Positions 1-15,642 of a DNA stretch of 64,000 nucleotides are shown here, piece after piece. The notes below the pieces were generated by a model. The model did no database searches and was not told where the DNA came from. It saw only the letters and a list, made by a program, of their open reading frames with translations. Position numbers and translations under genes: made by a program. The stretch is from Chondrilla cf. caribensis. Taxonomy: Eukaryota > Porifera > Demospongiae > Chondrillida > Chondrillidae. The stretch is taken from contig OZ026567.1 in assembly GCA_964020155.1 (NCBI GenBank), positions 68,898-132,897 of the forward strand, in the 5' to 3' direction. The stretch's first letter is position 1; the number at the start of each line of letters is the position of its first letter.

Positions 1-46
1 CACTTCTGCTTGAGATTCTGAATCAGAGATAAGGCTCCCGTTGTAG

Positions 47-487
47 GGGGAGGCTGGAACAGAAGGTCCAAAAGGAGAAGTTGGTGGTGAGGGACCTCCG
101 GGAGATATGGGACCTCCAGGTCCTTCTGGTCCACAGGTACACAACCAATGTCATGTGATTCAGTTATTTGTTCACATACTTACTTGTGTTTAGGGAGACC
201 CTGGTCCTGCTGGTAGCAGTGGAGCTCCAGGTGTGAATGGTCAACCTGGTGTGAATGGCACAGCTGGAGACCCAGGGCGCAAAGGAGCACCAGGCCCACC
301 TGGAGCTCCCGAGGTGCCCCTGCTGGCAGAGAGTGATAATTGTGATGAGCAAAACACAGGGACCTTCAGGTTTGAGACAAAGAACAGACTATTGCTGTTC
401 TGTGATGGACAGAACTGGAGAGTGAGTGGCACCATAACCCAGTTCTTCTCCGACAATGTGTCAACGTTACCTTTTGTTCTTCATTAG
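47..487 (+). CDS. Collagen-like protein, 3' end (partial)
   Basis: The last two visible exons are 47-136 and 194-487, each a whole number of codons and separated by a 57-bp GT-AG intron. They encode uninterrupted Gly-X-Y triplets (for example GPPGDMGPPGPSGPQ) for about 65 residues. A short non-collagenous tail follows, with two cysteines in the pattern NCDEQNTGTFRF and LLFCDGQNWR, then a stop at 485-487. Exons that are multiples of 3 and start with a Gly codon are normal for collagens. The tail is not a fibrillar COLFI domain, so this is a short-chain or collagen-like secreted protein rather than a fibrillar collagen. The 5' part lies outside the window. A possible donor (GTGAGT) at 422 could give another end. 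Confidence 0.8.
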
Positions 488-856
488 TGTGTAACACTGA
501 GTAACTGTCCAACCCCTTGAAGAAGATCCTTTGTTTGTTTACTTCTTTATATCTAACATCACTGAAAAAAATTAATGATCAATTACTTTATATTATTATC
601 AATATCATCAATAATTTACAGCTTTAATGAATTTAAATATAAAAGTACTAAATTACTATAGTACTTATAGCGACATAATACACATAACATTATGATATTC
701 AAGTGACAATAGTAAACGATAATAATCACAGCATGTAATTGATTTTAAGTTAGAATTTGAAATATTGAGCGCCAAATTTATTGGTGGAGACAAATTCAAT
801 TGCTGCAGACATCGTCAAGGACGTGAGACGACGCAGCTAGGACTAGAGGCAGCACC
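488..856. other. AT-rich intergenic region
   Basis: About 370 bp between the collagen stop and the exchanger start. It is AT-rich, especially 540-780. It presumably holds the collagen 3' UTR and the exchanger promoter and 5' UTR. I see no open frame and no clear regulatory motif. Confidence 0.5.
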
Positions 857-1137
857 ATGAAGACCCTGACCAGCGCTTTTGTCTTCGCGTGTTTGCTTGG
901 TCAAACGTATTCATTCGTAGAAACACACCGGTTTGCTCGCGAGCAATTACCGAATGCGAGTAACGCGAGTCACCATTCTGCTGGGCATTCGGTGGCGCCC
1001 TGGGAGACCTGTGACTATGAAACAGCCAATTTTCCTGACGTATGGCTCATTCTTTATATTATTCTCATCTTATTCCTCTTCTTAGGTGTGTTTATCTACG
1101 TGTACGTGTACGTGTGTGTGTGTGTGTGTGTGTGTGT

Positions 1138-1229
<92 letters not shown>

Positions 1230-1582
1230 TGTATTTATGTGTTACTATGCTGTATTTCCTGGTAAATTTCCCCATAGGCTTGGCAATCATATGCGATGAC
1301 TTCTTTGTACCATCTCTGGAAGCCATTTCTGACAAGTTAGATCTATCAGAAGATGTTGCCGGGGCAACCTTCATGGCAGCTGGCTCCTCTGCTCCCGAGT
1401 TGTTCACATCTGTAGCAGGAGTGGGCGTGAACAGTGATGTTGGTGTTGGCACCATTGTTGGGTATGTGGCAGACATGGTCTGTACTAGGACATCTTTGAT
1501 ATCTCCACTCCATCTCCATTCTATAGGAGTGCCATGTTCAATATTTTGATTATTGTAGCTCTATCAGCTGTGCTAGCTGGAA

Positions 1583-1653
<71 letters not shown>

Positions 1654-3502
1654 CAGGTCCACTGTATGTTCACAGGTGTTGCACACACTATGATAACGGG
1701 TTCTTTTCCTCTTTTCCTTCAGACACTGTATCTTGACTGGAAGCCGCTGTGTAGGGATGTGTTTGTCTATGGGATATCCATTATCCTGCTGATCGGGTTC
1801 TCCTGGGATGGCTACCTGGAGTGGTACGAGGTCACCATCCTGCTGTTCATGTACATATCGTATATTCTCTTGATGAAGGCAAATGTTTTCATCATGTCTC
1901 TACTGGAGCAGTTGACCTGTAGGTATGTAGCCACTGTGAGTGGAGGATGTGAGTGGAGGGTGTGAGTGGAGGGTGAATGTAGGGTGTGAGTGGAGGGTGT
2001 GAGTGGAGGGTGAATGTAGGGTGTGAGTGGAGGGTGAATGTAGGGTGTGAGTGGAGGGTGTGAGCGTGAATGTCAGTTACTTATTTTTAGTTTTCATGAG
2101 CTCAACCAGGTTGTCCCACTGTATGGGCTCTCTTGTGGCTACAGCAGCTAGTAATGGTGATTGTGTGCTCTGCCCTGGCCATATCTCTTAAGGTGTTGTC
2201 AACATAAGAATGAGGTGTCCCCTGGAGATGGCGAGAACAATGCTGACCAGGTCCAGAGCGATGCAGAAGGACATCTTGTACAGGTCAAGGTACATCTGTG
2301 CGCTATTTCAATAAAGTCCCCTCCATCCATTGTGGTCCCATTGCATCCACAGGAGTCACACAGTAGCGTAGATGGACACAATAAACACAGGTTCACTCAC
2401 TCACACAGAGGAGAGCTTGCTGGTGCTATCGTAAGTAAATGTACATACAATTCCAGCCAGTGTGTGTACCATGTGGTGATGTTGTCTACAGTCCAATCGC
2501 CGAAGATCAACAGTGGAACATGTCAGCGTTCTGAATCAGATTATGGACATTCATCGCAGAGAATCACATTCTCACGACCACGCCCATTCTACTATTGAGG
2601 AGTCTGGGGTCCCTCCCACCCCTTCAGCTGCCAGTGGAGATGATGACGAACCCAAGATCACCTTAATCCCCTTTCTGCCCCCCATAATTGCTGCACCCCC
2701 GAACGCGGACATGATCAAGCTGAGATGTGGGATAATTAAATTTATCATTAAGTGGCACCTCTTCATCGTGTCCTTCCCATACGTGGTGGCTTTCACCTGG
2801 ACCATCCCCGACTGCACAAAGAGTAGAAAATGGTACCGGGTGGCTGCCTCTTTTGTGGCTTCTGTGTTGTGGATCGCTGCTCTCAGCTTCGTCCTAGTAA
2901 CCCTGGTTGCTAAGGTTGGGTGCATTCTCAACATTGATAACTTTGTAATGGGCTTAGTTGTCATCGCCGTGGGAACAAGTATCCCTGTAAGTTGCCGTGT
3001 ATTATCATGAATCAGTATTGTTCTATTATCCTAAGGTGAACACTCTTGTCTACAGGATGCTATGAGTTCCATTCTGGTTGCAAGAGATGGGTTTGGGGAC
3101 ATGGCTGTATCCAATGCAATTGGATCCAATGTCTTTGACATCAACTTGGGATTGGGTCTGCCGTTTCTGATAAGGATCTTGATTGACAGGGGGCAGCCTT
3201 TCTCTCTCCTCAGCGCACACCAGGAGGTGAGCAGTGAGGGAGATAACCCACCTCTGCACCAACACACCTACCTCATGTCTCTTCCTTAGGAAATGTTCAA
3301 CAACGGACTGTACGTACTCCTCCCCCATCCAAAGTTTGGGGTCCTCCTGTTGGCTGTGCTGGTGATGATGCTGGTCCTGTTCACTGCTGCCAGGTTCAGG
3401 CTGAACAAGTTCACTGGACTCCTCCTGGTCATCATCTACCTGGTCTTCCTGGCCTACGCCTTCACACAAGAGCTGGCCTGCATGCAAGGCGTCTACTGCT
3501 AG
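857..3502 (+). CDS. K+-dependent Na+/Ca2+ exchanger (SLC24/NCKX family)
   Basis: Proposed exons are 857-1085, 1278-1461, 1527-1584, 1723-1922, 2193-2283, 2492-2986, 3056-3226 and 3290-3502, giving 546 aa with frame kept at every junction. The start has a signal-peptide-like N-terminus ([20 protein letters not shown]). The alpha-1 repeat reads [18 protein letters not shown] then GTIVGSAMFNIL. The alpha-2 repeat reads [20 protein letters not shown] then [19 protein letters not shown]. These are the ion-binding repeats of NCKX plasma-membrane exchangers, which swap Na+ for Ca2+ plus K+. The central cytoplasmic loop is acidic and His-rich ([13 protein letters not shown]). Exon 2193-2283 lies in this poorly conserved loop and is the least certain. 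Introns carry GT repeats beginning at their donors. Which NCKX paralogue it matches cannot be settled by eye. Confidence 0.93.
1097..1228 (+). repeat. (GT)n microsatellite in exchanger intron 1
   Basis: A GT run starts about 12 bp after the donor at 1086. The sense transcript is GU-rich. Confidence 0.95.
1585..1650 (+). repeat. (GT)n microsatellite starting at a 5' splice site
   Basis: The GT run begins at the first base of the intron after codon AAG (1582-1584), so the donor itself is part of the repeat. Confidence 0.95.
1930..2070 (+). repeat. 13-bp tandem repeat with repeated GTGAGT donor-like words
   Basis: The unit is close to GTGAGTGGAGGGT, with a variant containing GAATGTAGGGT. It starts a few bases after the donor at 1923 and repeats a consensus 5' splice-site word many times. 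Confidence 0.85.
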
Positions 3503-3695
3503 GCACAGCATGGGACACGCCCCTTTAGCCCCTGGTCAACATCCTGTTGATCATTACTTGATCATGTATTATATTCATTCAATTATCTCACTAAACACTG
3601 ATGTTGTTCATCAAATTTATTATTATTCAATTAATAATACAATAATTGTGACAAACAGTGACAAATGAACAGTTATTGCAGTTTGAGGTAGACAT

Positions 3696-4267
3696 CTAGA
3701 CTCTTGAGGGATATAGCATCTGTAACAACAGAGAACACACAAGGACAGGACTATGATCAGTGAACGTGAACGTGGTCCACATAGACAGTGAACGTGGTCC
3801 ACATAGACAGTGAATGTGGTCCACATAGACAGTGAATGTGGTCCACATAGACAGTGAACGTGGTCCACATAGACAGTGAATGTGGTCCACATAGACAGTG
3901 AACGTGGTCCACATAGACAGTGAATGTGGTCCACATAGACAGTGAACGTGGTCCACATAGACAGTGAACGTGGTCCACATAGGTATAGTCACAAGGTCTA
4001 CACACATTGGCAAGTTTCATTGAGACTGAACATCACTGCAAGGAGATGACACAACATCAAGACTAAGTCAGAATGAATAGACCAGTGGCTTCCATCCACA
4101 CCCTTGTTTTGTTCAGGGATACAGTGAAACACACCCAGTACTCAAGGGCACAACCTGTCTAGACAACTCACAATATTAGCCTAAACCTCTTGCAACAAAC
4201 TTCACTCAACCACACAAGTATGTACACACACAAAGCCACAGACACATGCATGCACATACGCAGGCAT

Positions 4268-4362
<95 letters not shown>

Positions 4363-4742
4363 CACACACACACACACAGGCCTGGACTAACCACTCGGAC
4401 TGTGGCACCAAATGTCTTTGGAGGAAGGTTTGTACGGAACTTGGCACGCACTACCCCACCGTTTCCATGGGAACGAGTCACCTTCCCCCAGATAACTCTG
4501 TATTTACTAGGAGGTCTGTCTCCCTTTCCTTTCGACTTCTTGTGTGCTCGGTAGACGTAAGCTATTCTCTTCCCGAGGTAAAATTCTGTACTCTTTCTAT
4601 CTTCTACTCCTTCCAGCTTCACCAGAGATGTGTGAGGTCTCTGGTTTCGCTGCCCCCTGCGGTATCCCATAACGATTCCTTTCGTGTATAATCTGCAAGG
4701 AGCATCAATGAACCAGGAGCCATCATTCGGGCTTAGCGACAT
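3696..4742 (-). CDS. RPL35A: 60S ribosomal protein eL33 (RPL35A)
   Basis: Two coding exons, 4392-4742 and 3696-3719, give about 124 aa. The long exon matches eL33 throughout ([64 protein letters not shown]). It ends on a GTTAGT donor after ...TVRV. The remaining family C-terminus, MLYPSRV, is a 24-nt last exon preceded by CTGTTGTTACAG. The 672-bp intron holds a 22-bp minisatellite and a (CA)n tract. Without the splice the frame would run into a Cys-Val repeat. The N-terminus is about 14 residues longer than in vertebrates ([19 protein letters not shown]), so a later start is possible but no in-frame Met offers one. A polyadenylation signal AATAAA lies at 3616-3621 on this strand. The gene diverges from GFM1. 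Confidence 0.95.
3768..3981. repeat. 22-bp minisatellite in RPL35A intron
   Basis: About ten copies of GTGGTCCACATAGACAGTGA plus AC or AT. The length is not a multiple of 3 and the unit lacks stops, so three overlapping spurious frames are open on the minus strand. Confidence 0.95.
4267..4378. repeat. (CA)n microsatellite in RPL35A intron
   Basis: A near-perfect CA run (GU in the sense transcript) begins about 13 bp into the intron after the RPL35A donor. Confidence 0.95.
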
Positions 4743-5086
4743 TTAACAACGAATGCACACACATCTACAATGTCTCGATGGTGTTGACATCTACTAACCT
4801 TACTGTTCCGGGCATTGTATACGTCTATTCCCTGTACGGTACATAGAGAGCACGTGTTTCAAAGATGCAACGGCTTGACATAAATACATATATAATGTCA
4901 TTAAAAACACACAAAAACACAAAATAATCAACCGAAGAACACATGTGACCAATAACAATACATTTTAAAAGTCAATCGGTCACAAAAGAGTGAGATGGAT
5001 GTGAGGTACCTTTCTTCCCGAGCGAACTAGACCATGGGCGTGACCAGTAAGAGAGGATGACCCTCCATGTATACTAACTCATTAAA
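4743..5086. promoter_or_regulatory. Shared divergent promoter region RPL35A / GFM1
   Basis: 344 bp separate the two start codons, which point away from each other. The region must hold both 5' ends. A pyrimidine stretch on the ribosomal-protein side would be expected, but I cannot place a start site with confidence. Confidence 0.45.
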
Positions 5087-9479
<4,393 letters not shown>

Positions 9480-10302
9480 ACTTGGACTTAGCACGACACC
9501 ACAATGTTAAGTGTTAATGTATTCCAGTCTTGTATCGTACCTCTCTTCATTAATGTCATGGCTTGTTATTTATTTTGGCTCCATCCAAACTTGAAGTATT
9601 TGCTCTCCACCGACCAACTGTGGTACGTTGGGGGCTATCATAGACGCAGTCACTCGTTTGTGGTCAAATAATGTAGTTATGAAGTGCTGTCACTTCACTG
9701 TGTGCTACACACACCTGGTGTGGTGTGCACGTGAGTGACCCAAAACGTGTTTAGCACATGTGAACTAGTCAGTAATAGGACCACTGCATCCAAGTCCGAG
9801 GATCATGTAGGACCATCTTGCAAATTGATTGGTCCACTGGTGGTTTGAATTGTGTTCTAATGTACCAGAGGTTATCAAAAATACAATAATAACATCAGCC
9901 AACACAATACTTAATATGAAATACATCTCATAAATTAATAACCTTTGAGTAAGTTAAAACAAATATACAATTAAATATTTCAATAAACTTAAATGCACAA
10001 TCAACCGGCAGTTTGGAGGCAAAGACAGCAAAGAAACTCAACATGGGATAAGAAAACAGTTTAAAAATTGGAAGCGGACCAGAGCAATCCGGAATCAGAA
10101 TAGGATTTTCAGTTGTTCATAAGTGACAAAGAACTGTAGTCAGTTAAGGTCATAGCACACGTCACATTGACCACACATGTCACATTGACCACATGTCACA
10201 TTGACCACACACGTCACATTGACCACACATGTCACATTGACCACACACGTCACATTGACCACATGTCACATTGACCACACACGTCACATTGACCCCACGT
10301 AA
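9480..10302. other. Convergent intergenic region GFM1 / carrier gene
   Basis: 3' untranslated sequence of both genes. It is AT-rich near 9870-10000, with an AATAAA at 9982-9987 on the plus strand. A 14-16 bp tandem repeat based on CACACGTCACATTGAC fills 10155-10295 and abuts the last carrier exon. No further gene seen. Confidence 0.6.
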
Positions 10303-12134
10303 TCAACTACTACTATTATTGGTGGATACTATGATATTCCAAGGACCCAATCTCAGATATGATGGCACAAATCCTTTGTAGAGTGCCAGAGGACCTTCGA
10401 ATCTCAGAGTCTGCAGAGCAACAAGCGACAAACATTCTGTTACAATGATGTACAGGTCATAACACATGGGACACAGCAGACCTTGATGAAGCAGTCAAGG
10501 GAGCTCTTGTACACGTGAGGACTATTGACTTTTTGGTTCATCATTCTTGTCTTGACCACATCAATTGGATTGGAGGCCACCGCAGCCGCAAAGCTTGCCA
10601 CAAAGCTGGACCTACACACACATCACAGTGGACATGATAAGTACAACATCTCATGACTCTCCTACAAGGGGAGACTACTCACAGGAAATGTGTTGTTGGG
10701 TTGTCATGGAGATGGACATGGTCCATTAAATACTTCTTACAGAGATCGTACGTCGGAAGCAAGACTCCAGCCACTACTGCTGCCCGCTGAGTGGTAGGCC
10801 CCACCCCCTATAGGAACAAGTGAGAATATAAACTCCTCCCATTATGGCCACAAGCCACGCCCCTCACTTACCCTGTAGAGCCCTCTCAATCCTTCTATTC
10901 TGTAAATGTCAGCAAAAGCCGTCAGAACCCTCGGTCCAGAGGAGGTTGGGAGATGCAGCTCGGAGGCGGAGGCCTGCATGCGAACCTTGAGGACATCCGT
11001 GGGGTTGGCCAACGCAGAGGCAAATGCTCCCGAGACAACACCAGCAAACACGTTTGTAAGTAGAGTCTCGCTATCGGGATTGGGTGTTATGACTGCCTTG
11101 ATACTGTGGTAACATCCGATCTTCAGAGTCCCGTAGGAGGCCTGACGGAGCAGGGCAGGGACCACACTACACGGGGAGCAGAGCAGATGAAGGTGAGGGG
11201 GGGGATGCAATATCAGAATTGAAGGTACAAGGTACACGGAAGGTACAAGGTACACGGAAGGTACAAGGTACACAGAAGGTACAAAGGTGATAGAAGCCCA
11301 TGAAAGTAGAATACAAAGAGAACAAGTAATGATGTCATGTATGACATCATTATAATATTTTACAAACCTCACTCCAGTGCCCACAGCACACACCACCTCA
11401 GACCTACCGCAGAGTAGGACCACACCCTGGTGCCTACTGTGGAGTAGGACCACACCCTGGTGCCTACCATGGAGTAGGACCACACCCTGGTGCCTACCGT
11501 GGAGTAGGACCACACCCTAGGCCTACTGTGGAGTAGGACCACACAGACTGTCCTCATTACCGTTACTTGCAGATTATCACACCCACATATATCACGCCCA
11601 CACATACTATATCTACTACATATTATGCGGAACATATGGCACTGTTGTACAACTGGTGAATAATCCATGAACATTGCATCAGCCACTGCATACCGCTGGA
11701 TCACACTGAATATAATTATTATAATATATCGAGTACTGTACAGAGTTTACAGCTACACAAATGTTTAATAATAAAAAGACGGGTCCAACTGACACTGTAC
11801 ATCATGCATACACATAAACACACACACACACACACACACTGAACTAACCCTCGATATAATGCTTTAACTCCTTCTTCTTTAGAAATCTTCAGAAACGCAT
11901 CAAACATTCCTCGATATCGGCAATTCCTCCACACTCGCTCCACCGCCTGTCCCTGGACCTGAAGCCGAGTCTTTGTAGTGTCAATTGGAAAGGTTCCTGC
12001 GACGGTCAAAACTTAACAAAGTCAAAACACAAAAGCGGCGTACGGTGGTAATGTACATGTCCCACGGAACAGTTCTTACCGAATTCCGCCGCTAGTGAGG
12101 CCAGTCCCCCTAAAACGAACGGTTTAGCTGACAT
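10303..12134 (-). CDS. SLC25A30: Mitochondrial carrier, SLC25A14/SLC25A30 (UCP5/KMCP1) type
   Basis: Exons in transcript order are 12134-12080, 11996-11849, 11166-10872, 10807-10683, 10611-10482 and 10410-10303, giving 286 aa. The start [18 protein letters not shown] and [16 protein letters not shown] match the SLC25A14/A30 subfamily. All three carrier repeats show PxD-x-x-K/R signatures ([33 protein letters not shown]). These proteins sit in the inner mitochondrial membrane and move small anions; the exact substrate is unknown from sequence. The C-terminus reads [10 protein letters not shown] then STNNSSS and stops, about 12 residues shorter than usual and beside a tandem repeat, so it looks replaced. 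The donor GTCTGC after exon 5 is non-consensus. It diverges from ATG3. Confidence 0.93.
11225..11535. repeat. Two minisatellites in carrier intron 2
   Basis: An 18-bp unit (AGGTACAAGGTACACGGA) at about 11225-11280 and a 30-bp unit containing GGAGTAGGACCACACCCTGG at about 11403-11535. Confidence 0.9.
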
Positions 12135-12319
12135 ATTTAGGTTGAAGCACGAATCAAAGGCCTAATCGTTGTTACATCACTTAATAGAAGAATTACTTTC
12201 TCTCCGATAATTTTGGGATAAAAGGAAGGTTGCGCTAAACACGACTATATCAGCTCCTGAACACGTGCCGTCCCGCCGAGGGGACGAGATCATGGGGAAA
12301 TCCCTATTGTGCTGACAAG
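12135..12319. promoter_or_regulatory. Shared divergent promoter SLC25A30 / ATG3
   Basis: Only 185 bp lie between the two start codons. It contains an E-box CACGTG near 12261. The ATG3 start context CAAGATGGCGAC resembles a YY1-type site overlapping a start codon, which is common at animal housekeeping genes; this is a resemblance only. Confidence 0.5.
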
Positions 12320-12894
12320 ATGGCGACGTCCGAACCATCCGCGGATCTCAAACCGAGCATTGCTCGTCAAGCCTTCAATGCAGTGAAGAGAACCGGGCTC
12401 CGAGTAGCTGAACATTTGAGTACAGTGCCCACAGTATGTTATTACTAAGTTCATGTGAGTCGACACTGTCTACTCTTCACAGCATGTCGTCCTCGTGTAA
12501 CTTTGTAGGTTTCCACCTTCAAAGAGACAGGGAAACTGACTCCTGACGAGGTAGGTGGAATCGTGCGTCATGTGGTGTACTCGGTGTGGTGATCAGGAGT
12601 CCTCCACCACCTGGTTGGACCGTAGCAGTGCCGTCCAGCCAGGTGGTCGGCCCGAGATGGGACGCTGAAGGACCATTTTCTTGATTTGGCAGCAACTGAA
12701 AGTACTTTCATAAATGTATTGAAACTAATCCATACCATATTTGGTGCTTTTGATTTGCTATAGTTTGTGGCTGCTGGAGACCATCTAGTGTATCACTGTC
12801 GAACATGGACTTGGGTCTCTGTGGAGGACCCCTCCAAGAGGAAATCGTACCTCCCTCAGGACAAGCAGTACCTGCAGACAAAAAGTGGTAGGTG

Positions 12895-12952
<58 letters not shown>

Positions 12953-12977
12953 TGTGTGTGTGCATGCGTATGGGGTG

Positions 12978-13047
<70 letters not shown>

Positions 13048-13529
13048 CATGCGTATGGGGTGCCTGTGTGTGGATGTACGTATTGTCAGGTGATGGTGTT
13101 GGCCTGGTTAGTTCCCTGCTACAGGAGGTGCAGCCAGATACAAGACATTAGAACAAATGAAAAGTTGTTGAAGTTATCCGATGACGATGATGGCTGGATT
13201 GACACCCATCATGACATGAGTGAGTGTTTGGGAGTAGTGATAAGTGTGACAGTCACATGATGTCATGTGATTCCCTTAGACATGGAGGAGGTCACTGAAG
13301 AATTGGAAGAGTTGAAGATAAAGAAGGTGGAAGTGCCCATCGTGCCAACAGGAGGGAACACACAGGTGGGTGAGGACTTGGATGACAGCGATGATGATGG
13401 ACCCATTGCAGATTTTGAAGGTTACTCTATGCACACACCACACCAGTGTTCATGTACACACCACACCAGTGTTCATGCACACACCACACCAGTATTCATG
13501 TATGCGTCCACACCCACCAACCCTCAGGC

Positions 13530-13582
<53 letters not shown>

Positions 13583-14954
13583 TATCAAATGTACTTTCAT
13601 GGTCCTCAATTTTTCCTGCAGATTTTAAAAATGACACAATAGAAGAAGACGACCCCGTGAGTACACCACATGCCAACACTGCCTCTCTTCCACAGTGAAG
13701 GTACTCCTGCTGCTGCCTCCCTTACTAGGCTACTCTGCCCCCAAAAGACCCCACCCCCTCCTCCACATCTGGAGTTGTCAAGGCTCGCTCCTATGACCTC
13801 AACATTACATATGACATCTTCTACAACACCCCTCGACTGTGGTTGTTTGGCTATGATGAGGTAAGGGTGTGTCTGCTGGTACCCTCCTCTTTGATCACAC
13901 CCCTCCCCGCCCCTCTAGAATGGCAAGTCACTCCTACCTGAAATGATGTTTGAAGACATCAGCACGGACCACCTGCACAAGACGGTCACCTTGGAGCAGC
14001 ACCCCCACCTCCCGCCCCCGGATAAACTGTCCGTCCATCCTTGCAGGTACAGTCATTGTGTGGGTGATAATAGGTGTGGCCCATTCATGGTTCCACCCAC
14101 TCCAGACATGCTGAAGTGATGAAGAAGATAATGTCCGTTGTGGAAGAAGACGGACGAGAATTGGAGGTGCACACGTATCCTTGTCCCGTCCTACCCGGTA
14201 CATTGGGGGAGTCACACGGTACATTGGGGGAGTCACACGGTACATTGGGGGAGTCACACGGTACATTGGGGGAGTCACACGGTACATTGGGGGAGTCACA
14301 CGGTACATTGGGGGAGTCACACGGTACATTGGGGGAGTCACACGGTACATTGGGGGAGTCACACGGTACATTGGGGGAGTCACACGGTACATTGGGGGAG
14401 TCACACGGTACATTGGGGGAGTCACACGGTACATTGGGGAGTCACACAGTACATTGGGGGAGTCACACAGTACATTGGGGGAGTCACACGGTACATTTGG
14501 GGAGTCACACAGTACATTGGGGGAGTCAACTGGTACATTTGGGGAGTCACACAGTACATTGGGGGAGTCACACGGTACATTGGGGAGTCACACAGTACAT
14601 TGGGGGAGTCACACGGTACATTGGGGGAGTCACACGGTACATTGGGGAGTCACACAGTACATTGGGGGAGTCACACGGTACATTGGGGGAGTCACATGGT
14701 ACATTGGGAGAGTCACACGGTACATTGGGGGAGTCACACGGTACTTTGTGGTTCCTGTGGACCTGGTAGTCCTCCTTCAACTAGCCGTGTATTGCACTAG
14801 CATCACATCTCCTCACGACTTATCCTGTGTTTCTTCAGAGTTGCAGTCCTTAACACTTGTGTTCAGCTATCTGATGGTCTTCCTGAAGTTCGTACAGGCT
14901 GTCATTCCAACCATCGAATACGACTACACCAAACAGCTCTCATTGGCAAGCTGA
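12320..14954 (+). CDS. ATG3: Autophagy E2-like enzyme ATG3
   Basis: Ten exons: 12320-12433, 12509-12550, 12764-12887, 13112-13219, 13280-13420, 13622-13656, 13729-13860, 13919-14046, 14106-14174 and 14867-14954, giving 326 aa in frame. ATG3 accepts ATG8/LC3 from ATG7 and transfers it to phosphatidylethanolamine on forming autophagosomes. Conserved blocks are [71 protein letters not shown] and [11 protein letters not shown], whose Cys (about 274) is the active site. The end [20 protein letters not shown] is typical. The intron between the active-site exon and the last exon is 692 bp and almost all minisatellite. Exon 7 starts at a CTTACTAG acceptor, the only one that fits the phase. Confidence 0.96.
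12896..13050 (+). repeat. (GT)n microsatellite in ATG3 intron 3
   Basis: Two GT blocks separated by a short duplicated GCATGCGTATGGGGTGC segment, starting about 8 bp after the donor. Confidence 0.95.
13430..13582 (+). repeat. 21-bp imperfect repeat plus (CA)n in ATG3 intron 5
   Basis: Repeats of CACACCAGTGTTCATG- type at 13430-13505, then a CA run at 13532-13580 ending about 40 bp before the acceptor. Confidence 0.9.
14205..14745 (+). repeat. 21-bp minisatellite in ATG3 intron 9
   Basis: Over 25 copies of GTACATTGGGGGAGTCACACG. The first 12 or so are nearly identical and later ones vary. Because 21 is a multiple of 3 and the unit has no stops, several long frames are open. They are not coding: splicing from 14174 to 14867 restores the ATG3 C-terminus exactly. 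Confidence 0.97.
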
Positions 14955-15642
14955 ATCATGTATATACTCCAGACCTACAGGCATAGAGAGTGGACTCTTT
15001 ATATTAATTTTTAGGTTGTGTATAAATTAAATTGGCAATGTTAATTATTTGATTGTGCCACAAATGAATAATAATGTAAAAGACACCCAGGTACTTGACT
15101 GCTGGCTGTTGATATTGCAATAATCAATAAGTCTGTGTAAAGTCAGGAGTGTGAGGTCCCTTGGAATGCAATCCACAGCCATCCCACTTTGAAGCTAAAT
15201 TGAGAACCAGCACTGGTATCTAGCTAATATAGGGTCTATGGAGCAACCTAGCAGATGTAGTGATGTAGTCAATGTGGCCGATACACCTCATTGGAAGGTT
15301 GGGGGTACTTTGTGGTGTGAGTGGTGTGTTCAGAGGTAGGATGGTTTTTGGTTGGGTAGGACAAATGTTGCGTCCAAAAATTGTTCTAGGTCATAATTTT
15401 GTGGCAGGTTCAAGTTCAACAGGAGATGCCCACAGTACAAAATGGCTGGTGTGAAGGGGAATCCTGAAATCTCTGCAAAAGCAACATTCTATCATAGAGA
15501 ATAAAATATTGCTGCGAAATTTTGACCTGGGACAATTTTCTGATGGATTAATTTTTGCCACAACAGAACAATTCCCCTGGAGGATACCGCACGGGGGAGA
15601 CAAAAACCGGGTCCGTATACCCTGTGACACACCGGGGACAAA
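14955..15642. other. Intergenic ATG3 - FNDC3
   Basis: About 690 bp. It holds the AT-rich ATG3 3' UTR (to about 15080) and presumably the FNDC3 promoter and 5' UTR. Frames that overlap the FNDC3 start in other phases have no recognisable content. Confidence 0.5.

Noticed and set aside
10155..10295. Regularly spaced short repeats resembling a CRISPR array
   Set aside because: Units of 14-16 bp are directly abutting with no unique spacers, in a eukaryotic 3' flank; an ordinary minisatellite.
13120..13217. Apparent frameshift in ATG3 exon 4
   Set aside because: It appeared only with the CTACAG acceptor; using the TGGTTAG acceptor at 13111 restores VPCYRRCSQ and full phase.
14074..14954. Long repetitive frames of 220-257 codons on the plus strand
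   Set aside because: They are the 21-bp ATG3 intron minisatellite read in three phases; splicing 14174 to 14867 gives the conserved ATG3 end.
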